DNA of 64,000 bases from Prauserella salsuginis. Its GTDB lineage: Bacteria; Actinomycetota; Actinomycetes; Mycobacteriales; Pseudonocardiaceae. Under the pieces are notes generated by a model. The model was not told where the DNA came from and made no database searches. It saw only the letters and a list, made by a program, of their open reading frames with translations. The DNA is taken from assembly GCF_024648885.1 (NCBI RefSeq), contig NZ_JANBBF010000010.1, positions 744,001 through 808,000 of the forward strand, given 5' to 3'. Both the position numbers and the translations under genes were made by a program. This document shows, piece by piece, positions 44,866 to 53,293 of the stretch; the first letter of the stretch is position 1; each line of letters starts with the position of its first letter.

Positions 44866-45165
44866 CCGCCCCCGGCGCGCGCCCTGCGCCCACCGTTACT
44901 CGCCCACCGTCACTCGGCCGCCGCCCTTCACCGCCGCGCTGCCGCGCGACTGCGGCCACGCGCGTGTTCTGCACTCAGACCCGCGTGTCCTGCGCCCAGA
45001 CCCGTGTGTTCTGCGCCCACCTGTCGCCGATGCCGCGCTGCCGCGCGACTGCGCCCACTCGTCGCCCGGCCACCCCCAACGCCGACGCCGCGCCGCGTGA
45101 CAGCGCGCTCGCGCGTGTTCCGCGCCTGACCCGTGACGGCGCGCTGCCGTACGATTGCCCGTGCG
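44866..45165. repeat. 300-base repeat-filled intergenic region
   Basis: Between converging genes the region holds three CGCGTG/CGTGTGTTCTGC(A/G)C units of 20-22 bases (44955-45025), a near copy of the 22812-22925 array, plus weaker copies to about 45135 (CGCGTGTTCCGCGCC) and several CCGCGCGACTGCG and CGCCCACTCGTCGCC duplications. No gene is seen in it. Confidence 0.75.
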
Positions 45166-45522
45166 TCACACGAAGTGCCCGACGGCTCCCACGGCGAGCG
45201 CCAGAAACACGGCGGGGAACGCGAGGTTGTGGAGCACTCGTGCGCGGACGTGAACGGCAACGGCGATCGCGAAGAAGCCGACGAGGCCGATCGCCGCGGC
45301 CGCACCGATGAGCGGTACGCCGGCGAACCCGAGCACCAGGCCGGCGACTCCCGCGCCCTCGACGACCGCCAGCTGGGGCAGCCACCGAGAGTCGAGGCCG
45401 ACCTCGGCGCAGTTGTCGAGCACGAACCGCGCCCGCATCGCCTTGGCGACCACCTCGACAGTGTTGAGCACCGCGCAGCCGATCGCGGCAGCCAGCAGCG
45501 TGACGTCGAGCGCTCCGCTCAT
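45166..45522 (-). CDS. DoxX-like small membrane protein
   Basis: This 118-residue protein has four hydrophobic segments and the DoxX-like (DoxX_2) pattern: a first helix through LLAAAIGCAVLNTVEVVAKAMRARFV, then WLPQLAVVEGAGVAGLVLGFAGVPLIG, LVGFFAIAVAVHVRAR and a last helix. AAGGAGAC lies 6 bases before the ATG. The family is linked to redox or thiol stress in mycobacteria, but most members are of unknown function. Confidence 0.8.
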   Translation of the reverse strand: MSGALDVTLLAAAIGCAVLNTVEVVAKAMRARFVLDNCAEVGLDSRWLPQLAVVEGAGVAGLVLGFAGVPLIGAAAAIGLVGFFAIAVAVHVRARVLHNLAFPAVFLALAVGAVGHFV

Positions 45523-45585
45523 GGTCGTCTCCTTCGGGGTGTCCGTTGGTTCTCACCCCTTCCGACGCCACCCGTGCACGATGTG

Positions 45586-45768
45586 TGACAGCCGCGAGCG
45601 GGTTCCGGCGTGTGACAACCGCGCTCGAGGCGGTTTACGCGCGAGAACACCGCGCCACACCACCGCTAGCCACACAACCGCGAACGAGGCGGCTTACGCG
45701 CGAAACAACCGCGCGCGAAACAACCGCCAGCGACACGACCGTCCGCGAAACGGCCGCATGCATGACGG
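45586..45768 (+). repeat. Imperfect repeats between the DoxX-like and sulfotransferase genes
   Basis: Units of 10-20 bases built on GTGTGACA(G/A)CCGCG, GGCGGTTTACGCGCGA, CGAACGAGGCGGCTTACG and CGCGAAACAACCGC(C/G) are repeated and partly overlapping. No gene is seen. Confidence 0.6.
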
Positions 45769-46914
45769 CTACGTGCGTCCGCCGACCGTCTCCAGGTCGG
45801 CGAACCGGCGGCGCACCTCGTCGCCGGTCAGGCCGAAGTCCGCCAACGAGTAGCGGTGCTCGGGCCGTGCCGCACCGGTGGTGCTCGCGGTGTGCAGCCG
45901 CCGCATCGCCTCGCGTGCCTCGTCGCTCAGCGGCAGGCCGAAGTGGCCGTACACGCTCTCCACGGTGCCGATCGGGTCGGCGACGAAGTCGTCGTAGTCG
46001 ACGTCGAAGAACCGCCGGTGGTCGTGCCGGGAGCGGGCTTCGGTGAACGTCTCGAGCCCGCGGGCCCACAGTTCGAGCTGGTCCCGGCCGACGCGGTCGC
46101 CGGTGAACGTCTCCGACCAGCCCGCGCTCGCCTGGGCGTTGAGGCTGCACACCGAGGCGATCGCGGTTTCGGGTGCACGGTGCGTCTGGATCACCAGTGC
46201 GTCGGGGTACACCTGCAGCAGCTCGTCGAGCGCGAACAGGTGACTCGGGTTCTTCAGCACCCACCGGCGGCCGGCGTCGGGCAGTCCGATCAGCTGCAGA
46301 TTGCTGCGGTGCCGCAGGTAGGCCGCCGTCCAGTCCTGTTCGGACAGCCACTCCGAGTAGGACGGCACGTGCGCCAGGCATTCGTACGACACCGAACGCA
46401 GCGACTGCCGCAGCAGCTGCCAGCATTCCTCGACCTGGCCGGCCGACATCGCGTGTACGCCCATGAACTCCGGGTTCTCGACGTGGTACTGCTCGTAACC
46501 GGCCTGGATGCGCTGGAACACCGGGTTGTCGGGCCACGTCTCACGCTCCGGGCGCGGCTGCGGCACCTCCGTCAGCCACACCTCGAGTCCCTGACTGGCG
46601 GGGTCGGCGGTCAGCAACCGGTGCAACGCGGTCGTTCCCGTGCGCGGCAGGCCGGTGACGAAGATCGGCCGCTCGATCGCGACGTCGGCGTACTCGGGAT
46701 GCTGTTTCCACGCCGCCTCGCTGAGCGACCGAGCCATCAGCGCGCCGCGGAGGAAGGCCCGTTTCACCTTGCGCCCCAGCGGGGTCAGCGCCGCCTCTCG
46801 TTCGTAGGAGTCGAGCAGTACGGTGAGGCCGTCGGTGTAGTCGTCGCTGCCGAAGTCGTCGAGCCCGGTGATGCGGCTCGCGGATTCGTGCAGCTCGTCG
46901 ATGGTCGCGACCAT
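45769..46914 (-). CDS. Sulfotransferase family protein (Rv3529c-like)
   Basis: This 381-residue protein has the 5'-phosphosulfate-binding loop FVTGLPRTGTTALHRLL (about 86-102), WVLKNPSHLFALDELLQVYPDALVIQTHRAPETAIAS for the 3'-phosphate site, and a C-terminal domain with FFDVDYDDFVADPIGTVESVYGHFGLPL, all typical of the PF13469 sulfotransferases. Family members move sulfate from PAPS to hydroxyl groups, though several actinobacterial ones have unproven activity. It is the third gene of a DUF1214-SDR-sulfotransferase operon, the order I recall for M. tuberculosis Rv3531c-Rv3530c-Rv3529c of the cholesterol (KstR) regulon. GAGGAAGG precedes the ATG. Confidence 0.88.
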   Translation of the reverse strand: MVATIDELHESASRITGLDDFGSDDYTDGLTVLLDSYEREAALTPLGRKVKRAFLRGALMARSLSEAAWKQHPEYADVAIERPIFVTGLPRTGTTALHRLLTADPASQGLEVWLTEVPQPRPERETWPDNPVFQRIQAGYEQYHVENPEFMGVHAMSAGQVEECWQLLRQSLRSVSYECLAHVPSYSEWLSEQDWTAAYLRHRSNLQLIGLPDAGRRWVLKNPSHLFALDELLQVYPDALVIQTHRAPETAIASVCSLNAQASAGWSETFTGDRVGRDQLELWARGLETFTEARSRHDHRRFFDVDYDDFVADPIGTVESVYGHFGLPLSDEAREAMRRLHTASTTGAARPEHRYSLADFGLTGDEVRRRFADLETVGGRT

Positions 46915-46927
46915 GACACCGCCTTCC

Positions 46928-47704
46928 TCAGTGGTGGAACTCGCCCGCGTTGACGTCGAGGCACTGGCCGGTGATCGCCCGTGCCATGGGGGATGCGAGG
47001 AACACGACGGCGTCGGCGATCTCGTCCGGTTCGGGAAGCCTCCGCAGATCGGTGGTCGCGGCTGTCTCGTCGTAGACCTGCCCGGGGTCGACCCCGCGTT
47101 CGCTCGCGAGGTGGGCGAAGTAGGCCTGCAGCATGTCGGCCCAGATGTAGCCGGGTGCCACCGAGTTCACGCGCACGCCTGACGGACCGAGTTCCGAGGC
47201 GAGGCTCTGCGACACCGACAGCAGCGCCGATTTCGCCATTTTGTACGCGCCGTAGAGCTGCCGGGAATGCCGCAGCACCGCCGAGTTGATCATCACGACG
47301 GAGCCCGCGGGTGCGAGCTGCGGTGCGAACAGCCGCGTCAACCGCAGCGCCGCGAACACGTTGACCTCGAGGCCCGTGCGGAGCCTGTCGATCCGCACGT
47401 CGGTCAGGTCGGCCATCGGCGGCATCGTGAAGGCGTTGTTCACCAGGGCGTCGACCCGGCCGAACTCGGCGACCGTCGAGTCGACGACGCGGGCGCACGC
47501 GTCGTCGTCGGTGATGTCGGCGGGCACGGTGAGCGCGCGCCTGCCGTGTTCGCGCACCTCGGCCGCCACCTTCGCGAGCCGCTCCTCGTCCCGCGCGACG
47601 AGTGCGACGTCGGCACCCGCGTGTGCGCTGCGCACCGCGATCGCCCTGCCCAGCCCAGGACCGGCACCGGACACCACGACGACCTTGCCCTCCAGGGCCG
47701 TCAT
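46928..47704 (-). CDS. Short-chain dehydrogenase/reductase (Rv3530c-like)
   Basis: The ATG at 47704 gives 258 residues. NAD(P) motif SGAGPGLGRAIA, NNAF in place of the usual NNAG, a serine in MINSAVLRHS and the catalytic YGAYKMAK (Y and K) indicate a classical SDR; the cofactor helix RDEERLAKVAAEV suggests NADP or NAD. It probably oxidises or reduces a steroid-like or acyl hydroxy/keto group. Its ATG overlaps the DUF1214 gene stop by 4 bases, and the sulfotransferase starts 13 bases after its stop, so all three are one operon. Confidence 0.9.
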   Translation of the reverse strand: MTALEGKVVVVSGAGPGLGRAIAVRSAHAGADVALVARDEERLAKVAAEVREHGRRALTVPADITDDDACARVVDSTVAEFGRVDALVNNAFTMPPMADLTDVRIDRLRTGLEVNVFAALRLTRLFAPQLAPAGSVVMINSAVLRHSRQLYGAYKMAKSALLSVSQSLASELGPSGVRVNSVAPGYIWADMLQAYFAHLASERGVDPGQVYDETAATTDLRRLPEPDEIADAVVFLASPMARAITGQCLDVNAGEFHH

Positions 47705-48873
47705 CCGAGCATCCTCGTCGCGAACTCGGCCTGTCTGCGGGCGATCCGGGCCGACCACTGCTCCGGCGTGACCCTGGCCCGGTCGTGGAACGGCAGCCGC
47801 GTCGGCAGCTCGTCGACGTCGACGACCTCGGCGGTGGGTCCGTCGGCTTCGCCGAGTTCCCGCGATAGCCGCTGCCAGCGCAGCTGCACGTACCCGCGGT
47901 CGTGCCCCAGTCGCTCCAACCAGTTGGCGACGCCGGGGTCACGCTCACTGATGACGAACCGGAACTTCCCGTCCGGGTCCACAGTGGCCTGATCGGCGGT
48001 GAGGCTCGTCTGGTGGTTGACGTAGTCGAGCGAGATGTACCACATGCTGCCGAGCTGGATGCCCTGATAGGGCGCGTCCGACTTCGGTACCGTCACGATC
48101 ATCGCCTTGTCGTCGGGCAGGTCGTAGTGCCCCACGGACGAGAACTGCGTCGCGAGACCACCCGGTGTGGGGCGGGGTTCGGTCAGCGTGTTCACCGGCA
48201 GCTTGAGGTAGAACCACTCGGGGAAGGCGAGGAACGTCCGCAGCCGGCCGAGCAGCATCTTGCCGGCCACGCCGTACCGTTTGGCCATCGCACGGCGGTC
48301 GAGCGGTGGTGGGGCGGTGCCCGCGGTGTCGTCCCGGTGGATGCGCAGCGTGCCGCGGCGTTCGGCCCAGTCGCTGTAGACCTCGCGGACGACGAGCATC
48401 GCCGCACCTTCGGGGAGGGTGAAGTAGCCGCGGCCCGCCTTGCCGCGGTCCGGGCCGAAGCGGATCTGGAACGTTCCGTCGGGTGCGATGTCGAGCTCGC
48501 GGTCGTCGAACGCGGTCAGGCTGTCGGGCACCTCCACCGGCGTGTAGTCGCCGGCGAGGACCTGGAAGCTGAGATCCCGGGTGGTGCCGCGGGTGCCGGT
48601 GACGACGTACTCGGCGTCGTCGCGGATGTAGGAGTGGAAGTACAGCGCGTCCGGGTTGTCGAGGCCCATCTTCGTGTACGGACCGGTCGACTGGACGAAG
48701 AACGGATGGTCGCGCTGATAGGCCCTGGCCAGGTGCAGGCAGGCCTGGATGCCGCCCGCGAGGTAGTCGTAGCCCTCGACGAGATCCGTTTCGCTGCGGA
48801 CGTGCGGTGCGTCGGCGATGACCTTCTCTGCTTCGGCGATGGCGTCGGCCAGCGGCTGCGTGATCACAGCCAC
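47701..48873 (-). CDS. DUF1214 domain protein (Rv3531c-like)
   Basis: This 390-residue protein begins at a GTG at 48873, with the KstR-like palindrome just 5 bases upstream, so transcription is probably repressed at or near the start. The C-terminal half has FSSVGHYDLPDDKAMIVTVPKSDAPYQGIQLGSMWYISLDYVNHQTSLT and DPGVANWLERLGHDRGYVQLRWQRL, the DUF1214 pattern, a beta-rich domain of unknown activity found with acyl-CoA and steroid genes. The operon order fits the Rv3531c-Rv3529c set. Confidence 0.8.
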   Translation of the reverse strand: MAVITQPLADAIAEAEKVIADAPHVRSETDLVEGYDYLAGGIQACLHLARAYQRDHPFFVQSTGPYTKMGLDNPDALYFHSYIRDDAEYVVTGTRGTTRDLSFQVLAGDYTPVEVPDSLTAFDDRELDIAPDGTFQIRFGPDRGKAGRGYFTLPEGAAMLVVREVYSDWAERRGTLRIHRDDTAGTAPPPLDRRAMAKRYGVAGKMLLGRLRTFLAFPEWFYLKLPVNTLTEPRPTPGGLATQFSSVGHYDLPDDKAMIVTVPKSDAPYQGIQLGSMWYISLDYVNHQTSLTADQATVDPDGKFRFVISERDPGVANWLERLGHDRGYVQLRWQRLSRELGEADGPTAEVVDVDELPTRLPFHDRARVTPEQWSARIARRQAEFATRMLG

Positions 48874-48877
48874 ACGA

Positions 48878-48891
48878 TAGAACGTGTTCTA
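48878..48891. promoter_or_regulatory. KstR-like operator 1 (TAGAAC-N2-GTTCTA)
   Basis: TAGAACGTGTTCTA fits the consensus TNNAACNNGTTNNA of KstR, the TetR repressor of steroid catabolism in actinomycetes, at every fixed position. It lies 5 bases before the DUF1214 start codon and faces the NTF2-like gene 3' end. Confidence 0.7.
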
Positions 48892-48919
48892 CATAACGGT
48901 CAACGGCGCGGTCGGCCGC

Positions 48920-49396
48920 TCACGCCGTCTCGGCCCACAGGTTGGCCGTCAATCGCAGGCTCGGCACGTCCGCCGTGGACATCATCATCTCGTAGAGGCG
49001 CAGGTAGCCGGTGTGGGCGATGCGCCACACGCCGTCGTCGCCGCGGTGGTAGCGGTCCCGGTAGAACGCGGCGCCCTTGATCAGCACGTCGTGTTCCGGG
49101 GCGATCACCGTGTCCTCGAACGACCACGTGCCCGTCGCCGAGTCGCCTTCGATGTTGATCTCCGGCTGACCTGCGGAATGCGTCGTGATGATCGTGCCGC
49201 CGAGGTTGGTCTTCAGGAAGTCCAGGATCGCGTCGCGGCCGGTGAAGCTGAGGGGTTCGCCGAGTGCGGGGCTGCCGTAGTCGGCCGTGGCGTCGGCCGT
49301 GAGCACGTCGGTGAGCTCGTCCCAGCGTTTGAGGTCGACGCAGCGGAGGTAGCGGTACTTGGTCTGCTTGATCTCTTCCAGGGTGGCGAGGTCCAT
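48920..49396 (-). CDS. NTF2-like/SnoaL-like small protein
   Basis: The ATG at 49396 gives 158 residues; an upstream start (49405) would add three residues. The cone-shaped NTF2 fold is suggested by the N-terminal KQTKYRYLRCVDLKRWDELTDVLTADATADYG, FTGRDAILDFLKTNLGGTIITTHSAGQPEINIEGDSATGTWSFEDTVIA and a C-terminal WRIAHTGYLRLYEMMM. Such proteins include ketosteroid isomerases and polyketide cyclases; a catalytic role is not proven. The KstR-like palindrome 2 lies 37-48 bases upstream, so it may belong to the same regulon as the DUF1214 operon. Confidence 0.82.
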   Translation of the reverse strand: MDLATLEEIKQTKYRYLRCVDLKRWDELTDVLTADATADYGSPALGEPLSFTGRDAILDFLKTNLGGTIITTHSAGQPEINIEGDSATGTWSFEDTVIAPEHDVLIKGAAFYRDRYHRGDDGVWRIAHTGYLRLYEMMMSTADVPSLRLTANLWAETA

Positions 49397-49432
49397 GGGG
49401 CACAAGCTTCGCGGTTCGCGCCGCCGATGGCA

Positions 49433-49444
49433 AGAACATGTTCT
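49433..49444. promoter_or_regulatory. KstR-like operator 2 (AGAACATGTTCT)
   Basis: AGAACATGTTCT is a perfect 12-base palindrome with the AAC-N2-GTT core of KstR sites, lacking only the outer T and A of the consensus. It lies between the NTF2-like gene and the divergent cysQ gene, 51 bases before the latter's start. Confidence 0.6.
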
Positions 49445-49494
49445 CGTCTCGACCCCGTTGGCGATCGCCGCGCCGGGCTTGCTTTGCTGGGTGA

Positions 49495-50235
49495 ATGACC
49501 ACAGACGCAGAACTCGCAGGGCAGTTGGCGGTCGAAGCCGGGAAGCTGCTGCTCGACGTGCGTGCCGAAGGCGCGGACGCGGAGCCGAAGGAGCTGGGCG
49601 ACCGCGGCGACGCGCGGTCGAACGCGCTGCTGCTCGAGCGGCTCGCGGCGCAGCGGCCCGACGATGCCGTGCTGTCCGAGGAGTCGGCGGACAGCAGTGC
49701 CCGGTTGTCGGCCGACCGGGTCTGGATCATCGACCCGCTCGACGGTACGCGCGAGTTCTCTCAGCCCGGCCGTGACGACTGGGCCGTGCACGTCGCGCTG
49801 TGGCAGCGGGGCAAGGGTATCACCGATGCCGCGGTGGCCCAGCCGGAGCGGGACACGGTCTACGTGACGGGCGACGTGACACTCGCGCCGAGTCAGGGCG
49901 GCCGCCGGATCCTCGTGAGCGCGAGCAGGCCGCCCGAGTTCGCCGCCGGTGTCGCGGCCGATCTCGGCGGTGAACTGGCCCCGATGGGCTCGGCGGGCGC
50001 CAAGGCGATGGCGGTGCTGCGCGGCGAGGCCGACGCCTACCTGCACGCGGGCGGTCAGTGGGAGTGGGATTCCGCCGCGCCGGCAGGTGTCGTCCAGTCG
50101 GCCGGACTGTTCGCGTCCCGTGTGGACGGATCGCCGCTCGAGTACAACGCCCCGAATCCGTACCTGCCGGACCTGATCATCTGCAGGCCCGAACTGGCCG
50201 ACGACATCCTCGCCTCGATCGCGAAACACTCCTGA
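49495..50235 (+). CDS. cysQ: 3'(2'),5'-bisphosphate nucleotidase (CysQ)
   Basis: This 246-residue member of the inositol-monophosphatase fold has the metal motifs LSEESADS (E), [17 protein letters not shown] (the CysQ-type DPLDGTREF) and a late [16 protein letters not shown] (D). CysQ hydrolyses PAP to AMP and phosphate, relieving inhibition of sulfotransferases, and in mycobacteria also acts on fructose-1,6- and inositol phosphates. It lies next to a sulfotransferase-family operon, which fits PAP recycling, and may share the KstR-like operator 2 region. Confidence 0.85.
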   Translation: MTTDAELAGQLAVEAGKLLLDVRAEGADAEPKELGDRGDARSNALLLERLAAQRPDDAVLSEESADSSARLSADRVWIIDPLDGTREFSQPGRDDWAVHVALWQRGKGITDAAVAQPERDTVYVTGDVTLAPSQGGRRILVSASRPPEFAAGVAADLGGELAPMGSAGAKAMAVLRGEADAYLHAGGQWEWDSAAPAGVVQSAGLFASRVDGSPLEYNAPNPYLPDLIICRPELADDILASIAKHS

Positions 50236-50273
50236 GGCGCACGCCGGGTCAGCACCCCTGGGGTGTTCGCGGC

Positions 50274-52112
50274 TCAGTCGGCGAGGGCGGCCAGGATCTG
50301 TTCGCCGTACTTGTTCAGTTTGTTCTCGCCGACGCCGCTGACGCTGCCCAGTTCGTCCAGAGTAGACGGATGGTCGACGGCGATCTGCCGCAACGTCGCG
50401 TCGTGGAAGATGATGTAGGCGGGCACGCCCTGTTCTTTCGCGGTGGCTCCGCGCCAGTCGCGCAGGCGGTCGAACGCGGGCTTCGCCTCGTCCGGCAGAT
50501 CCGTGGTCTGGGCGGCGCGCTTGGTCTTCTCGCGCGTCGCCGCGCGTTTCGGCTCGCGGCGCAGGTGCACCTGCCTGCCCTGGTACAGCACCTCGTCGCT
50601 GGCCGGTGTCGTCACGAGCGTGCCGTACTCGCCCTCGACCGCCAGCAGGCCGGTCGCGAGCAGCTGCCGGATCACGCCGCGCCACTCGTTGTCACCCAGG
50701 TCGGAGCCGACGCCGAACACGCTCAGTTCGTCGTGCCGGTGCTGCGTGATCTTCGTGGTGCTCTTGCCGCGCAGGATGTCGATGATCTGCCCGGCGCCGA
50801 ACTTCTGGTTCCGCTCGCGTTTCAGCCGCACGACCGTGGACAGCAGCTTCTGCGCGGCGACCGTGCCGTCCCACGACTCCGGGGGCGTCAGGCACGTGTC
50901 GCAGTTGCCGCACGGCTGGCCGTCCTGGCCGAAGTAGGCGAGCAGCTGCACCCGGCGGCATTCGATCGTCTCGCACAGCGCCAGCATCGCGTCGAGATGT
51001 GAGGCCAGCTTCCGCCGGTGGGCCTGGTCGCCCTCGGACGATTCGATCAGCTTGCGCTGCTGCATCACGTCCTGCAGGCCGTAGGCGAGCCAGGCGGTCG
51101 AGGGCAGGCCGTCCCGGCCGGCACGACCGGTTTCCTGGTAGTAGCCCTCGACGGACTTCGGCAGGTCCAGATGTGCCACGAACCGTACGTCCGGTTTGTC
51201 GATGCCCATGCCGAACGCGATCGTCGCCACCACGATCAGCCCGTCCTCGCGAAGGAACCGCGCCTGGTGATGTTCGCGGGTCGCCGCGTCGAGGCCCGCG
51301 TGATACGGCACCGCGTCGATACCGCCTCGCACGAGGAACTCCGCGGTCTCCTCGACGGACTTGCGGGACAGGCAGTACACGATGCCCGCGTCGCCGTCGT
51401 GTTCCGTACGCAGCAGGTCGAGGAGCTGTTTGCGTGGTTCGTTCTTCGGCGCGATGCGGTACTGGATGTTGGGCCGGTCGAAGCTGGCGACGTGGTGCAG
51501 CGCGTCGTCCAGCCCCAGCCGGTTCGAGATCTCGGCGTGCGTGGCCTTCGTGGCCGTGGCCGTCAGCGCGATGCGCGGGACGTCGGGCCACTGTTCGTGC
51601 AGCCCGGACAGCGCGAGGTAGTCCGGGCGGAAGTCGTGCCCCCACTGCGACACGCAGTGCGCCTCGTCGATCGCGAACAGTGCCAGCGGCGCCCGGTCGA
51701 GCAGCCTGCGCGTCGCGTCGACGTTCAGCCGCTCCGGGGCGAGATAGAGCAGGTCGAGCTCGCCTGCGAGGAGCTGGGACTCGGTGAGACGCCGCTCGCC
51801 GGGATCCTGCGTCGAGTTGAGGAACCCCGCGCGCACGCCGAGCGCCCGCAGCGCATCCACCTGATCCTGCATCAGCGCGATGAGCGGGGAGATGACCACA
51901 CCGGTGCCTTCACGGGCCAGCGCCGGAATCTGATAACACAGCGACTTGCCGCCACCGGTCGGCATGAGCACGAGCGCGTCGCCGCCGGAGGTGACGTGGT
52001 CGACGATCTTCTGCTGGCCGGGGCGGAACTCGTCGTAGCCGAACACCCGGTTCAGCACGTCGAGCGGGTCGCGGGTTCTCACCCGCGCGATCCTACGACG
52101 CTGCCCCGACAC
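50274..52112 (-). CDS. recQ: ATP-dependent DNA helicase RecQ
   Basis: This 612-residue helicase unwinds DNA 3' to 5' in recombination repair. Domains: motif [16 protein letters not shown], motif [19 protein letters not shown] (SF2, DEAH box with the RecQ-specific loop), [12 protein letters not shown], motif [15 protein letters not shown], the RecQ zinc site with C at CETIECRR and CGNCDTC, the winged helix, and a C-terminal HRDC domain ([32 protein letters not shown]). The listed start is a GTG at 52112; a GTG at 52082 (10 codons in), with TAGGAT upstream, is an equally plausible start. Confidence 0.95.
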   Translation of the reverse strand: MSGQRRRIARVRTRDPLDVLNRVFGYDEFRPGQQKIVDHVTSGGDALVLMPTGGGKSLCYQIPALAREGTGVVISPLIALMQDQVDALRALGVRAGFLNSTQDPGERRLTESQLLAGELDLLYLAPERLNVDATRRLLDRAPLALFAIDEAHCVSQWGHDFRPDYLALSGLHEQWPDVPRIALTATATKATHAEISNRLGLDDALHHVASFDRPNIQYRIAPKNEPRKQLLDLLRTEHDGDAGIVYCLSRKSVEETAEFLVRGGIDAVPYHAGLDAATREHHQARFLREDGLIVVATIAFGMGIDKPDVRFVAHLDLPKSVEGYYQETGRAGRDGLPSTAWLAYGLQDVMQQRKLIESSEGDQAHRRKLASHLDAMLALCETIECRRVQLLAYFGQDGQPCGNCDTCLTPPESWDGTVAAQKLLSTVVRLKRERNQKFGAGQIIDILRGKSTTKITQHRHDELSVFGVGSDLGDNEWRGVIRQLLATGLLAVEGEYGTLVTTPASDEVLYQGRQVHLRREPKRAATREKTKRAAQTTDLPDEAKPAFDRLRDWRGATAKEQGVPAYIIFHDATLRQIAVDHPSTLDELGSVSGVGENKLNKYGEQILAALAD

Positions 52113-52145
52113 GGCGTTGCCGACGCCGGCCGCCGTGCCGGTCGG

Positions 52146-53006
52146 TCAGGCGAACCGGGCGAGCGCGCCGGACTCCTGCGCCACCCAGATCGCACCGTCC
52201 GGACCGGCCGCCAGGCCGTGCGGCTCGGAGCCGGGCAGGTCGTGATGGGTGAACCGGCCGTGGCGATCGACGTGCCCGAGCCGCCCGGCCGCCCATTCGG
52301 TGAACCAGCAGCCGCCGTCGTCGGCGGGGATGACGGCGTGCGGGCGCGCGGCCGGGTCGGGAAGGGCGAACTCGGTGACCTCGCCGCCGGTGGTGATCCG
52401 GCCGACCGCTCCCGCGCCGATCTCGGCGAACCACAGCGCATCCGGTGCGCACGCGATGCCGACCGGCGCCGCACCGGCCGTCGGCAGCGAATGCACCGTG
52501 ACCTCGCCCGCCTGCGTGACCCTCGCGATCGCGTCGGCCTGGTTGAGCGTGCACCACAGCGCGCCGTCCGGCCCGGTGGCGACGTAGCCGGGCATGGCCC
52601 CCAGCACGTCCAGCGGGAACTCCGTCACCACGCCCTCGGCGTCGATCCGTGCGAGCGCCCCGACGGTCAGCTCCGAGAACCACAGCGCCTCGTCGGGCCC
52701 GGACGTGATGCCGTACGGCATCACCTCGCCGAGCGGGAACCGGGTGAGGTCACCGCCGACGGTGATACGCCCGACCGCGTGGGCCTGCCCGAGGGTGAAC
52801 CACAACGCACCGTCGGGGCCCGTGGTGATGCTCGTCGGCTGGGCGGAGTCGTCCCCGAGCGGGAACGTGTGCTGCACGCCCGTGGTCGACATCCGGCCGA
52901 TCGCGCCCGATCCGGCCATGGTGAACCACACGGCGCCGTCGGGCCCCGCAGTCAGGTCGTACGGCCCCGAACCCGGGTCGTCGACGGGGAACTCGCTGAT
53001 CGGCAT
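52146..53006 (-). CDS. Vgb-like (virginiamycin B lyase family) beta-propeller protein
   Basis: This 286-residue protein consists of about seven repeats of 42 residues, each with GPDGALWFT, GRI or ARIT and EFPL-type strands, the pattern of the streptogramin B lyase Vgb, whose length is about 299. Vgb linearises streptogramin B by breaking its ester-like bond, with histidine and glutamate residues in the C-terminal blades. Candidate residues here are H and E in PHAVIPADDGGCWFTEW, which are 14 residues apart. Many chromosomal homologues are not resistance enzymes, so the activity is uncertain. It lies between recQ and the E1 dehydrogenase genes, on the same strand. Confidence 0.8.
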   Translation of the reverse strand: MPISEFPVDDPGSGPYDLTAGPDGAVWFTMAGSGAIGRMSTTGVQHTFPLGDDSAQPTSITTGPDGALWFTLGQAHAVGRITVGGDLTRFPLGEVMPYGITSGPDEALWFSELTVGALARIDAEGVVTEFPLDVLGAMPGYVATGPDGALWCTLNQADAIARVTQAGEVTVHSLPTAGAAPVGIACAPDALWFAEIGAGAVGRITTGGEVTEFALPDPAARPHAVIPADDGGCWFTEWAAGRLGHVDRHGRFTHHDLPGSEPHGLAAGPDGAIWVAQESGALARFA

Positions 53007-53044
53007 GCGTCGACGTTACGGTCCGCCGCAACCGGATTTCCCCT

Positions 53045-53290
53045 TCACTCCAGGCGTGCGATCGGGGCTCCCTGCTTGACGACGTCGCCCTCGCCGACCA
53101 GCAGCCGCACCACTCCGCCGGTGGGAGCGGGCACCTCGACGTCCACCTTGTCGACGGCGACCTCGGCCAGCAGCTGCCCCTCCGACACCCGCTGGCCGTC
53201 GGCCGCGAACCAGGTGGCGAGCACGCCCTCGGCGTCGGGATCGGATGCGGACACGGTCGGGAACGGCACCTCACCGCCTGCTCCGGTCAC
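53045..53290 (-). CDS. Stand-alone lipoyl (biotinyl-lipoyl) domain protein
   Basis: This 81-residue protein is a single lipoyl domain. K48 in EVAVDKVDVEVPAP is the lipoylation lysine, and G residues frame it at the usual positions (GGVVRL, EGDVV). It lacks the E1/E3-binding and acyltransferase parts of a normal E2. The GTG start lies 3 bases after the E1 beta stop codon, so it belongs to the E1 operon. It resembles the lipoyl carrier subunit arrangement used when the E2 core is supplied elsewhere. Confidence 0.82.
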   Translation of the reverse strand: MTGAGGEVPFPTVSASDPDAEGVLATWFAADGQRVSEGQLLAEVAVDKVDVEVPAPTGGVVRLLVGEGDVVKQGAPIARLE

Positions 53291-53293
53291 CGC

